Virus record (IMG/VR): IMGVR_UViG_3300006735_000321
Coordinates: 1 to 21,344 of that record
Length of the DNA stretch: 21,344 nucleotides
Reading direction: 5' to 3' (one strand)
Source of the DNA: a virus
Below the pieces are notes generated by a model. It was not told the origin of the DNA and did not search any database. It was given only the letters and a program-made list of their open reading frames with translations. Position numbers and translations under genes: made by a program. Shown one piece after another: positions 5,515-11,952 of this stretch; the stretch's first letter is position 1, and every line of letters starts with the position of its first letter.

Positions 5515-6008
5515 GTAGTCCTACGGACTGGTATGATACCACCGACCAAAACGAATATATAGGTCCGGCCCCCCTAATTGAAAACATGGGCCAAAACCCA
5601 AACGGAAGTGAAAATATGAACACGAACATTAGCGAAAGCACAGCGAAGGAAGCATTCTACAATGCAACCGGATTTACCCCCGAACTACCCCAAGTTATCA
5701 ACTGGGCGATACAATGCCTTACGGACTTTGAGATTGAGCCTACTGCCGAGTTCGCAGACTTTGAGCGAGTTCTCGCAGACTATGCCGACACAGAAGCGAG
5801 TCGCAACTCATACTACCTCAACGCACTGATTGCCGCCGACGGTGGCATTTGGGCTACTGATTGGCTTGACGGCTGGGGCTTCGGCAACAGCCAACCAAGC
5901 GGCGCATTACAAATGGATGAGGTGCTCACAGCCTATGCTTACGAAGTTACAGTAGCGCTGATTATTGCCCACATTGAGATGGTCGGAGACATGGAGGTGA
6001 AAGCATGA
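5511..6008 (+). CDS. Hypothetical 165-aa acidic protein with internal promoter and alternative starts
   Basis: ATG 5511 overlaps the previous stop. The first 35 residues are polar and low in structure; the folded part starts near MNTNISESTAKEAFYNATGF and is helical and very acidic, with a Trp/Gly-rich segment (GGIWATDWLDGWGFG). A class I promoter (5556) lies inside the 5' end. In-frame ATG 5586 is 30 nt after its TATA, and ATG 5616 follows GGAAGTGA. A shorter protein of 140 or 130 aa is therefore likely made too, as at 2519. Function unknown. Confidence 0.6.
   Translation: MSSPTDWYDTTDQNEYIGPAPLIENMGQNPNGSENMNTNISESTAKEAFYNATGFTPELPQVINWAIQCLTDFEIEPTAEFADFERVLADYADTEASRNSYYLNALIAADGGIWATDWLDGWGFGNSQPSGALQMDEVLTAYAYEVTVALIIAHIEMVGDMEVKA
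5556..5582 (+). promoter_or_regulatory. Class I TATA promoter (copy 4), inside a coding region
   Basis: TATATAGGTCCGGCCCCCC is followed by TAATTGAAAAC. Its CCCCTAATTGAAA is identical to copy 3. It is read in frame as EYIGPAPLIEN within the gene at 5511. Confidence 0.55.
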
Positions 6009-6925
6009 GTAAGGTAGACCGAACCAAACAAAAAGTTGTCCGAGGTGGAGGCACCATAATACAACATAACTTCATGCACTTGATACAACAGATAGCGCAT
6101 GCAACGAAAACATTCACTGGTAGCGACGGTAATGTATATCCCGACACCTCATACCGACAGTGGACCGATGATGCTGGCATAAAGCGCTCAGTCAAATACA
6201 AAAAGCATGAGATGTGGGGTATGGAATATCTCAATAAGTTTTTAGATAAATCACAGAATCACTACGAAATAGACCGAAAAATCAAAATGCTGACGCACCC
6301 CGATATAGATGAGTTGCTAAGACTCACACATGGTAATCAACCAGTGACGCTGGCAACTACGGTGTATCATGCTTACAAGGACGACCATGTGAAACTGTAT
6401 CAGCACCCCGACGGGCCACATATCCTTGGGAACGGAACGCAGAGTAAATACCCCGCCTACCAACAGTGGCTTAGTTCTTGGAAAAATAGACTGGTTTTGA
6501 TGCCTTCCGTAGCAAAGGAGTTTAAGAAGTGGCTGGGCGAGAACAAGACTCGTTTAGAATTGATAAAGGCCCAAGCAACGCTCAACAAGGGGCGAGAAGA
6601 TTACAAGCGAGTAGAAATGCGGTTGCGTAACGCCAAGCAAAATGTCGCCAACGCTGAGGTAAGCCTCGCCAATTACGAAAAAGCGTATGATACAAAGGTG
6701 GCCGAGTGGGATGCGGAGATGGAGTGGTTCAAGGCCGCACCTAAACACATCAGGTCACAGGTTACTCGACTTGACATTAACATAGTCAGCATACGAAGAA
6801 AGCAAAGCCCGCAAATGGAACTCAAGTTCCGACAGGACGCTTTGAAGCGCAACCAAGCAGATGTTGATAATCACTCGAAGATGCTGGAGACCCTTAAGGC
6901 TCTTTTCGGAGGTGAGGAGGAGTGA
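6005..6925 (+). CDS. Hypothetical 306-aa protein with C-terminal coiled coil
   Basis: ATGA overlap at the start with GGAGGTGAAAGC upstream (strong Shine-Dalgarno). Residues 1-180 form a mixed globular part with an early FMHLIQQIAHATKTF helix and many His/Tyr/Trp. Residues 185-300 are mostly charged helix (RLELIKAQATLNKGREDYKR, NAKQNVANAEVSLANYEKA, KRNQADVDNHSKMLETLKAL), a long coiled coil that may fold back on itself. It overlaps the next gene by GTGA. I recognise no family; a structural or scaffold-like role is possible. Confidence 0.65.
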   Translation: MSKVDRTKQKVVRGGGTIIQHNFMHLIQQIAHATKTFTGSDGNVYPDTSYRQWTDDAGIKRSVKYKKHEMWGMEYLNKFLDKSQNHYEIDRKIKMLTHPDIDELLRLTHGNQPVTLATTVYHAYKDDHVKLYQHPDGPHILGNGTQSKYPAYQQWLSSWKNRLVLMPSVAKEFKKWLGENKTRLELIKAQATLNKGREDYKRVEMRLRNAKQNVANAEVSLANYEKAYDTKVAEWDAEMEWFKAAPKHIRSQVTRLDINIVSIRRKQSPQMELKFRQDALKRNQADVDNHSKMLETLKALFGGEEE

Positions 6926-7569
6926 ATATCTTCGCACTATCAACCGACCCTCAGATAGCGGCGCAAATGGTGTGCGACAAACACGCCAGTAAGATGTGCG
7001 TCGAGACTGCACAGATGATGGCATCAGCCCTGCTTCGCAACGGATTCGAGCCGGAGGATATGCCACTCACACAGAAGGGCACGCCTTACAAGGGTGGTTA
7101 CAAGCATCACCCATGCACAGTATGGGCTGGCGATAACTGGGCTAATTTTCTATGGCTCGCTCAACATGGGCTGGCACTATGTAGGGAGTTCAAGATGCGA
7201 TACGGCGACCAGCGGGTTGAACATGCTTGTCGTGAGCCTATACAGGTTATGCTCAACATGGCCGTAAACCGCCCAGACACAGGTATATACAAGCACCTGC
7301 GGGGCAGGGATGATGAGACATGGGTGAAGAAGACTCCCTTCGCTATGGCTATGCCCGACGAGTTCAAGCGTGATGATGGCAAAGAGGTGCTCGCATACCG
7401 AGAATACTACCGCTCAAAGGTGTTCAAGGATGGCTCCCGCCCTACATGGGCGAGGGGTCGTGATGCCCCGACTTGGTGGCGACGCCGCCAAGCACCGCTG
7501 GGTTGGATGAATGGTGCACACTACCCCACTTGGGGGCCATCAATCCGAGGGGTGGATTCGGATGAATAA
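6922..7569 (+). CDS. Conserved phage-type protein (MNIF...DP...CDKH..KM..E.AQM family)
   Basis: A 215-aa protein that matches a widespread but poorly characterised phage family. The hallmarks are MNIF at the start, DP at 9-10, CDKHASKM (18-25) with E28 and Q31, a central KHHPCTVWAGDNWANFLWL, ALCREFKMRYG, TPFAMAMPDEFK, and an EYYRSK near the C-terminus. The conserved His/Lys/Glu suggest an active site, and some relatives are annotated loosely as DNA repair glycosylase-like, which I would not adopt. GTG 6922 overlaps the previous stop, with GGAGGTGAGGAGG upstream. The family call is firm, the function is not. Confidence 0.75.
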   Translation: MNIFALSTDPQIAAQMVCDKHASKMCVETAQMMASALLRNGFEPEDMPLTQKGTPYKGGYKHHPCTVWAGDNWANFLWLAQHGLALCREFKMRYGDQRVEHACREPIQVMLNMAVNRPDTGIYKHLRGRDDETWVKKTPFAMAMPDEFKRDDGKEVLAYREYYRSKVFKDGSRPTWARGRDAPTWWRRRQAPLGWMNGAHYPTWGPSIRGVDSDE

Positions 7570-7759
7570 TCGCCCACACGACCAAATACGCACCATGATT
7601 GATGATGCCAATGCGCTCAAAGAAGTATGGTTTGACAAGATGGCAAACGCTACCTCACGGAGTGAGCGAGCGGAGGCTATACGGAATTACAACGCCCTGC
7701 GTGGTGTCGTCAAGGCACTGCGTTGGGCATACTTCGGTGGAGATACACCGCTGAATTGA
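7562..7759 (+). CDS. Hypothetical 65-aa helical protein
   Basis: ATG 7562 overlaps the end of the previous gene by 8 nt and follows GAGGGGTG. It is two charged helices (DQIRTMIDDANALKEVWFDKMANA and ERAEAIRNYNALRGVVKALRWAYF), probably a helical hairpin. The following class I promoter starts on its stop codon. No known family. Confidence 0.6.
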   Translation: MNNRPHDQIRTMIDDANALKEVWFDKMANATSRSERAEAIRNYNALRGVVKALRWAYFGGDTPLN

Positions 7760-7785
7760 TATAGGGGGAGCCTCAATTGACAAAC
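7757..7785 (+). promoter_or_regulatory. Class I TATA promoter (copy 5), leaderless
   Basis: TGATATAGGGGGAGCCTCAATTG has TATA at 7760-7763. ATG 7786 lies exactly 26 nt downstream with no Shine-Dalgarno between, the textbook spacing of a leaderless archaeal transcript. Confidence 0.65.
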
Positions 7786-8040
7786 ATGGACCCTTACAGA
7801 ATACAGTTCATCAACGGCTACATCGAAGTCGAAGAACGCAAATCGCCCAACGGAACACCGGAGGCCAAGTGCACCCTGCATCTATGGGATGCACCATATG
7901 TAACCAAAATGCCAAGACTCTTTCAAGAGGTAGTGGCATGGGCAAACGAAAACAATTACACCCACACCAAGTTGCTGATGCGGGGTGGCGACCCTTATGT
8001 CGTTGCATGGCAACAAATCCAAATGGAGGAACACGAATGA
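7786..8040 (+). CDS. Hypothetical 84-aa protein
   Basis: ATG 7786 is preferred over the TTG at 7777 because of the 26-nt spacing to the TATA box. It is an alpha/beta protein: YRIQFINGYIEVEERK, then CTLHLWDAP, a helix FQEVVAWANENN and a strand KLLMRGG, a plausible small beta-beta-alpha-beta fold. It ends in an ATGA overlap. Family not recognised. Confidence 0.65.
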   Translation: MDPYRIQFINGYIEVEERKSPNGTPEAKCTLHLWDAPYVTKMPRLFQEVVAWANENNYTHTKLLMRGGDPYVVAWQQIQMEEHE

Positions 8041-8348
8041 AAAAATATAATGAATACCTAAACGAGCAATATACCCCACTTACACGGGATGAAGTAATGA
8101 AATTACAGAACACGGTCAATAACTACTTGGGCCAAATTGACCCGAACAGCGAAGACTTAGACGAGTTGCGACAGATGACCGTCAATCTCAATGTGGCCTT
8201 AAGTGAGGTCGCATTCCTACGGGAGCAATTAGCAGTTGCCTATGAATACATAGGACGACGAGCACCCAACCCAGCACCGGCCAAGTATCGAGCCGTGATG
8301 CACCATGCGACACGGATTCGGGCTGAGGAACGGGGGGTGAAGCAGTGA
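8037..8348 (+). CDS. Hypothetical 103-aa helical protein
   Basis: ATGA overlap at 8037-8040 with GGAGGAACACGA upstream fixes the start. It is mostly helical with coiled-coil character (DEVMKLQNTVNNYLGQI, DLDELRQMTVNLNVALSEVAFLREQLAVAYEYI) and a basic C-terminal helix (MHHATRIRAEERG). Overlaps the next start by GTGA. Function unknown. Confidence 0.65.
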   Translation: MKKYNEYLNEQYTPLTRDEVMKLQNTVNNYLGQIDPNSEDLDELRQMTVNLNVALSEVAFLREQLAVAYEYIGRRAPNPAPAKYRAVMHHATRIRAEERGVKQ

Positions 8349-8605
8349 TTATGCACAGCGACTACCTGCTCATCACAGATGACATGAAGGTGGGCGATAT
8401 GCTATGGACTGCGCCCGACAAAGAACCGCAGGCAGTAGTCAAGTATGCCGCTAAAATGAAGAAGTTCTCCGAGAGCAACTTGAAATTGATTAGAGCCGCA
8501 TATGAACGCAAAAAGGTTCAGTATGAGCGACAACTTAAGAACGCTACATACTGGGGCATGGCCTTAGACTTGGCTAAAGAAGACTTGAAGGGGGGCTTAC
8601 AGTGA
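8345..8605 (+). CDS. Hypothetical 86-aa protein
   Basis: GTG 8345 lies in a GTGA overlap, preceded by GGGGGGTGA. An N-terminal strand part (YLLITDDMKVGDMLWTAPDKEPQAVV) is followed by a long basic helix (AKMKKFSESNLKLIRAAYERKKVQYERQLKN). No known family; the helix could mediate dimerisation or nucleic-acid contact. Confidence 0.6.
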   Translation: MIMHSDYLLITDDMKVGDMLWTAPDKEPQAVVKYAAKMKKFSESNLKLIRAAYERKKVQYERQLKNATYWGMALDLAKEDLKGGLQ

Positions 8606-8763
8606 ACGCTCTCGCTACGACGACAGACATAGCCCTCGATGCGATAAAGATTATCCGCATGCTTGGGCACGACGAACTCGCAAACACTCTCACGAGAAGG
8701 CTATTGATAGCACAGAAGAATATATATGGGGGAAGCCCCCCAATACAAAACGGAGGCAACTGA
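8602..8763 (+). CDS. Hypothetical 53-aa protein
   Basis: GTG 8602 overlaps the preceding stop as GTGA, with AAGGGGGG upstream. A helical N-terminus (TTDIALDAIKIIRMLGHDELANTLTRRLLIAQ) resembles short dimerising helices. The tail NIYGGSPPIQNGGN is what the class I promoter copy 6 looks like when read in this frame, so that part may have no protein role. Confidence 0.55.
   Translation: MNALATTTDIALDAIKIIRMLGHDELANTLTRRLLIAQKNIYGGSPPIQNGGN
8721..8756 (+). promoter_or_regulatory. Class I TATA promoter (copy 6) and Shine-Dalgarno
   Basis: TATATATGGGGGAAGCCCCC, where GGGGG/CCCCC can pair around AAG, then AATACAAAAC and CGGAGG (8751-8756), 8 nt before ATG 8765. The predicted transcript start is near 8747. 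It overlaps the 3' end of the gene at 8602. Confidence 0.6.
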
Positions 8764-8764
8764 A

Positions 8765-8977
8765 ATGAATAGAGAACTTTTAGAAGCGGCGACGGACTTA
8801 CTACGGTGGGTCTTGATTAAGAACGACGGAATTATACCATTAGACTTATTGGATGCACAGCATACAATCAAGGAGGAACAGCGTGCTCAAGATATAGAGG
8901 ACTACCAACATACTATGAAGGAGCAATTTCACTCGAACCTCATGTATGTGCTATACGGAGATGAGCCACATGAGTAA
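8765..8977 (+). CDS. Hypothetical 70-aa acidic helical protein
   Basis: ATG 8765 is set by CGGAGG 8 nt upstream and by its own promoter. It is helical throughout: NRELLEAATDLLRWVLIKNDG, then LDLLDAQHTIKEEQRAQDIEDYQHTM is one long charged helix. It overlaps the next gene by 8 nt. Function unknown. Confidence 0.6.
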   Translation: MNRELLEAATDLLRWVLIKNDGIIPLDLLDAQHTIKEEQRAQDIEDYQHTMKEQFHSNLMYVLYGDEPHE

Positions 8978-9179
8978 CGCTGAATATGCCGACGACCACG
9001 AGACAACGATACCTGAGATACTTGACGAGTATATGTCTAAGGAGGCCGCAATAGAGGCACTCATGGACTACTTTCGCAAAGCGGATAAGCATGTCGTAAT
9101 TGCGGAGTTGGCAGAGTGGGTGTATGAAGATGATGGGTGTGCCATAGTAGACATTCGGGGGTGGATTAAGTATGAGTAA
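8970..9179 (+). CDS. Hypothetical 69-aa acidic protein
   Basis: ATG 8970 overlaps the previous gene by 8 nt, with CGGAGATGAG as Shine-Dalgarno-like site. The protein is strongly acidic (pairs DD, EE throughout), with IPEILDEYMSKEAAIEALMDYFRKADKHVVIAELAEWVYED forming two or three helices. A high negative charge is common in DNA-mimic or anti-host proteins, but nothing further supports that here. Confidence 0.6.
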   Translation: MSNAEYADDHETTIPEILDEYMSKEAAIEALMDYFRKADKHVVIAELAEWVYEDDGCAIVDIRGWIKYE

Positions 9180-9348
9180 TGACTACCTAAGTAGAACGGC
9201 ATGCAACAATCCATACTGCGACTCTAAGCCTAATTGGTTTGGTAACTATGCACTGTGTAGTAACTGCCTACATTTGGCGGCGCAACACTTTGTCCTCGAT
9301 AAATTGCTACAAAAGACTATTGAAAATATCAAGGAGATGAGCGAATGA
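9172..9348 (+). CDS. Zinc-ribbon protein, 58 aa
   Basis: ATG 9172 overlaps the previous gene by 8 nt, and the stop overlaps the next start as ATGA. CNNPYC (residues 11-16) and CSNC (29-32) form a four-cysteine zinc site around NWFGNYAL, followed by one helix (AAQHFVLDKLLQKTIENIKEM). It has the fold of a treble-clef or zinc-ribbon mini-protein; partner unknown. Confidence 0.6.
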   Translation: MSNDYLSRTACNNPYCDSKPNWFGNYALCSNCLHLAAQHFVLDKLLQKTIENIKEMSE

Positions 9349-9617
9349 TTGGTGGCTACATAGACCGCTGGGGAGTGCGCTCTACCTTCGAGATAGGAAA
9401 ATGCACCGCATGCAACAAAGGCGGTAAGGTGATGGGAACTACTGAGGCTCCATCTAAAAGAGCCGCAACCTTTATGCTAAGTAAACCTGTGCGTTGGTTG
9501 TATGACAAGACGGACATTGAGGGTAACACCCATGACCGACTTTGCGGCCCTTGTATCGAGCGCATCGAGTTACTCGAAGTGAAACGAGCAGGTGAAAAAG
9601 AGGTGTCTTATCAATAA
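9345..9617 (+). CDS. Zinc-ribbon protein, 90 aa
   Basis: Start at an ATGA overlap, after AAGGAGATGAG. CTAC (residues 20-23) and CGPC (about 67-70) are separated by roughly 43 residues of beta-rich sequence, followed by a helix (IERIELLEVKRAG). Together with the preceding gene it makes a tandem of zinc proteins that closes the small-gene operon; its stop is just before a class II promoter. Confidence 0.6.
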   Translation: MIGGYIDRWGVRSTFEIGKCTACNKGGKVMGTTEAPSKRAATFMLSKPVRWLYDKTDIEGNTHDRLCGPCIERIELLEVKRAGEKEVSYQ

Positions 9618-9646
9618 GGCTATATAGTGGCGTAGGTAGATAGCAT
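9618..9646 (+). promoter_or_regulatory. Class II TATA promoter (copy 1)
   Basis: AAGGCTATATAGTGGCGTAG, with TATATA at 9621-9626. The 16-18 nt core GGYTATATAGTGGCGKAG is repeated at 16474 and 17412. The predicted transcript start is near 9647, about 128 nt before ATG 9775, so the message has a long leader. Confidence 0.7.
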
Positions 9647-9774
9647 ACTACAACATGGGGTGGGCTTCGGCTCTCATCAATTCATCTTAGGATGAGTTGC
9701 CTCCGTTTAGTTGCTTGGTTTCTCCTGTTTGGTCGAAGCCGCCCCGCCACTGAGCAACAACGGAGATGAATAAT
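9647..9774 (+). promoter_or_regulatory. Structured, riboswitch-like leader that can bury its Shine-Dalgarno
   Basis: Helix P1 pairs 9657-9669 with 9734-9745 (12 bp, one bulged G, one G-U). Helix P3 pairs 9701-9719 with 9749-9765 (17 bp, two wobbles, a 2-nt bulge), and its 3' strand contains the Shine-Dalgarno CGGAG (9761-9765). P1 and P3 cross each other in pseudoknot order, and the 3-nt linker 9746-9748 makes full coexistence difficult, so they probably compete. GATGAG (9691-9696) can pair with either CTCATC (9673-9678) or TTCATC (9681-9686, TTAG loop). It matches no riboswitch class I know. Confidence 0.65.
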
Positions 9775-10065
9775 ATGAGTAACAATCCATACATTTTAGC
9801 GGATAGCGTAGCACGATTACTGGTGGCAAACCCCGAAGGCTTGTCATCATACGAGATATTTAATCACTTGGCGGATAGCGACATGAATAGTCGTTGGTTG
9901 CCAACACGCAACTCCATCGGCCCTAAGTTAAGGGCAATCGGTGGGCTTGAGAAGAGTGGTAAAAGCACAGCCTATACGACTGTAAGCACACGAAGCGTAG
10001 TCGTTTGGCGTTTGAACATACAGGACTATATCAAATGGAGAGGTAAAGATGTTATCAGTAATTGA
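9775..10065 (+). CDS. Winged-helix-like DNA-binding protein, 96 aa
   Basis: ATG 9775 lies 9 nt after GGAG; ATG 9766 touches that site and is unlikely. DSVARLLVANPEGLSSYEIFNHLADSD reads as helix-turn-helix (helix 1, then 'GLSSYEIFNHL' as helix 2), followed by a helix with RNSIGPKLRAIGGLEK as recognition helix and a beta wing (AYTTVSTRSVVVWRL). The family is a general winged helix; the similar layout at 13271, 13543 and 16066 suggests an expanded set. Its translation is probably controlled by the structured leader. It overlaps the next gene by 17 nt. Confidence 0.6.
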   Translation: MSNNPYILADSVARLLVANPEGLSSYEIFNHLADSDMNSRWLPTRNSIGPKLRAIGGLEKSGKSTAYTTVSTRSVVVWRLNIQDYIKWRGKDVISN

Positions 10066-10819
10066 TTTGAAAACAATTCACTACGAGCGCACATACCCTT
10101 ACACCCGTAGCCGACAAGGGCGACTGGTTCAAGAGCCATACTTCACAGTATGTGATGGTGGTGACACCTATCACTTGAGAGGTAAGACAGTAATGTGGTC
10201 TTTCCTTGATTCATTATATCCCGACAACCCTCTACCGAGAGGACCGGTCGAGGATGATTTATTTGCGCCGGAGATAAATACTCCTTCGATGTTACACTTG
10301 TTTAACGACTTTGCCGAAGAAGCGGCGGGGAGTAATAGGTATCTTGTTATCGAGCATGATAAGCATGAGGTTTCTTTTGTTCGCAATCTTGATGCCTTCT
10401 CTTTATCTACGGACATAGAGAAGGTTGGAGGTATGCTACAAAGTGCTGGATTCAGCATAGAGTATAGGCCGAGCGTCTATATTGACTCACGAGGCAGTCA
10501 CTTACGAGCCTCTTTGTTTTGTCGCATAGGCAAACACACACTGCGTGTCACCGACATAGGTAGTAAATACTATCTCAGTATCAGCATTCTCGACCCGACT
10601 GGCAAAAAATACTGCATCATGCCGCCGAACACGATAGCCAAGAAAAATGACAAAGATGTTATTGAAAAATTGCGTGACATACTCGATGTTGCTTCTATTG
10701 GTATCACTACCCAAGTAGCAAACCAATTAGGCGCAGTGCCGGAAGTAAATGAGTCACCTTACATGATGACTCGTGAATTAGATACATTACTGCACGATAG
10801 ATTGCGGAGGTGCATATAA
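10049..10819 (+). CDS. Hypothetical 256-aa protein
   Basis: ATG 10049 follows GGAGAGGT. It is an alpha/beta soluble protein: an N-terminal beta-rich part (YFTVCDGGDTYHLRGKTVMW), an acidic linker (PVEDDLFAPEINTPS), a helix-strand pair (LVIEHDKHEVSFVRNLDAF), then a beta-rich part ending SKYYLSISILD, and a helical C-terminus (DVIEKLRDILDVASIGITTQVANQLGAVPE). The last segment could be a small helix-turn-helix. No motif allows a function call. Followed by a T9 terminator. Confidence 0.65.
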   Translation: MLSVIDLKTIHYERTYPYTRSRQGRLVQEPYFTVCDGGDTYHLRGKTVMWSFLDSLYPDNPLPRGPVEDDLFAPEINTPSMLHLFNDFAEEAAGSNRYLVIEHDKHEVSFVRNLDAFSLSTDIEKVGGMLQSAGFSIEYRPSVYIDSRGSHLRASLFCRIGKHTLRVTDIGSKYYLSISILDPTGKKYCIMPPNTIAKKNDKDVIEKLRDILDVASIGITTQVANQLGAVPEVNESPYMMTRELDTLLHDRLRRCI

Positions 10820-10828
10820 GTATTTCGG

Positions 10829-11071
10829 AATTAAGTTGGTATAATTTTTTTTTGACAACGAAAATAAACCAACTCACTGCGCCTTGATTGCTCTAATTAA
10901 GTTATTTCGTTAAAGACATTTATCTTAATACAGGATATACTATACTATTACTATACTATACTATAACCTTTTTATTGAATATCTCTTATACGAATTAACT
11001 TAATACATGCGAATCGAGGAGCAGTGTAGCGGTTTAATTTCGTTTGTTGAATTGAAGTTACCAACTTAATT
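10829..11071. other. Candidate replication origin: symmetric inverted-repeat array around an AT-rich core
   Basis: ATTAAGTT occurs at 10830 (+), 10896 (+), 11004 (-) and 11070 (-); spacings are 66, 108 and 66 nt, so the array is base-exact symmetric about 10950. The outer pair matches over 13 bp (AATTAAGTTGGTA, 10829-10841 and 11059-11071), and the inner pair at 13 of 14 (10896-10909 and 10991-11004). Between them CACTGCGCC (10875-10883) faces GGAGCAGTG (11018-11026). Centred at 10950 is a CTATA tandem (10935-10966). Bases 10921-10980 have 12 G/C in 60. Inverted protein-binding repeats beside an unwinding element are typical of origins, and the helicase gene is close downstream. Confidence 0.65.
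10845..10853 (+). terminator. Poly-T terminator (T9)
   Basis: Nine T in a row start 26 nt after the stop of the gene at 10049. The run falls inside the left arm of the inverted-repeat array and has no counterpart in the right arm, so it probably serves termination rather than symmetry. Confidence 0.6.
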
Positions 11072-11108
11072 ACAGAACACTTAAGTAGTGACGAAGGATT
11101 GATGAAAA

Positions 11109-11948
11109 ATGATGATGACTAAACATAACACCATAGACATATACCAACGAACTGAATGGCCGGATGTTCTACAAGGAGTATTACTATACTCCGAGAATGA
11201 ATACGGTTGCGCTTCGCACATAGCCATGAACTCGTTTGTTGAAGACAACGAACCCGATGGTAGGATATTGACCCACCTAATTAACCAAATGGTATTCAAT
11301 CAAACGATGGACTTTGAAAAGGTAGGTTGGACTTACCACTTTTACAGCGGCTACATGATTATCAATATCAACAAGTGGCCGCAAACGCCTATCATGCCTC
11401 TACATGAAGCGCAGGCAACATGGATTCACTGCTACCCACCAGTGCGTGACCTACTTTCATTCCTCAAAGAAAAGTATGACAACCTATCACTGTTGGCGTA
11501 TGTGACATCAACCACTATGCACGATGCGCTCAATACTGATATTTTTGCAGTGCATCCTCCCGAACATTTGATGGCATACTCTCACACCAACGGAACTAAA
11601 ATTACAATGTTGCCTAAGCATAAGGCTGGCATCAAAGGCGATTTATTTTTCAGCCCACCCTCTTGGATGTTTCCCCACCTCGCAGTAAGCATGGGGTTTA
11701 CTCAAGCCATGAGTATATTCAGTGGGCATGACCCCGAATCGGGTGACATTGACGAGGTAGCGGCACTTACATTGTTCCGATGGCTCAACGGAGTTATGGG
11801 TAATCCGAAATCAAAGCACGCATACAATCGCTCTCTAAGGAAAACAAAGAAGGATGTAGAGGCCGCACATGATATGCGAAAAGACCTTGAGGAACTACTT
11901 GAGAATGCAAAGAATACTGATGAAGCACCGAATGTGCTATGGGGATGA
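11109..11948 (+). CDS. PAC2-like (proteasome assembly chaperone family) protein
   Basis: A 279-aa protein whose layout fits the PAC2 family of archaeal proteasome-assembly-chaperone-like proteins. WPDVLQGVLLYSENEYGCASHIAMNSFVED (17-46) corresponds to the opening strand, glycine turn and helix; a helix-strand unit is at 113-135; PSWMFPHLAVSMGFTQAMSIFSGHDPESGDIDEVAALTLFRWLNGVMG (184-231) corresponds to the family's 'G..L..A...G......L.E..G...D...A...L..L...G'; and a charged terminal helix (245-269) matches the family tail. The glycine turns are poorly kept, so it is a divergent member. ATG 11109 begins a run MMM, so ATG 11115 is equally possible. It lies between the origin candidate and the helicase. 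Alternative: an unrelated Rossmann-like fold. Confidence 0.5.
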   Translation: MMMTKHNTIDIYQRTEWPDVLQGVLLYSENEYGCASHIAMNSFVEDNEPDGRILTHLINQMVFNQTMDFEKVGWTYHFYSGYMIININKWPQTPIMPLHEAQATWIHCYPPVRDLLSFLKEKYDNLSLLAYVTSTTMHDALNTDIFAVHPPEHLMAYSHTNGTKITMLPKHKAGIKGDLFFSPPSWMFPHLAVSMGFTQAMSIFSGHDPESGDIDEVAALTLFRWLNGVMGNPKSKHAYNRSLRKTKKDVEAAHDMRKDLEELLENAKNTDEAPNVLWG

Positions 11949-11952
11949 TTGC

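Noticed and set aside
6922-7569. Pyrimidine-dimer DNA glycosylase
   Set aside because: Some relatives carry this label, but I see no motif of that enzyme here; the family is kept as unknown.
9647-9774. C/D box sRNA
   Set aside because: A CTGA (9750-9753) and a GATGAG are present, but no proper RUGAUGA C box with paired termini; the helices described fit a translational leader better.
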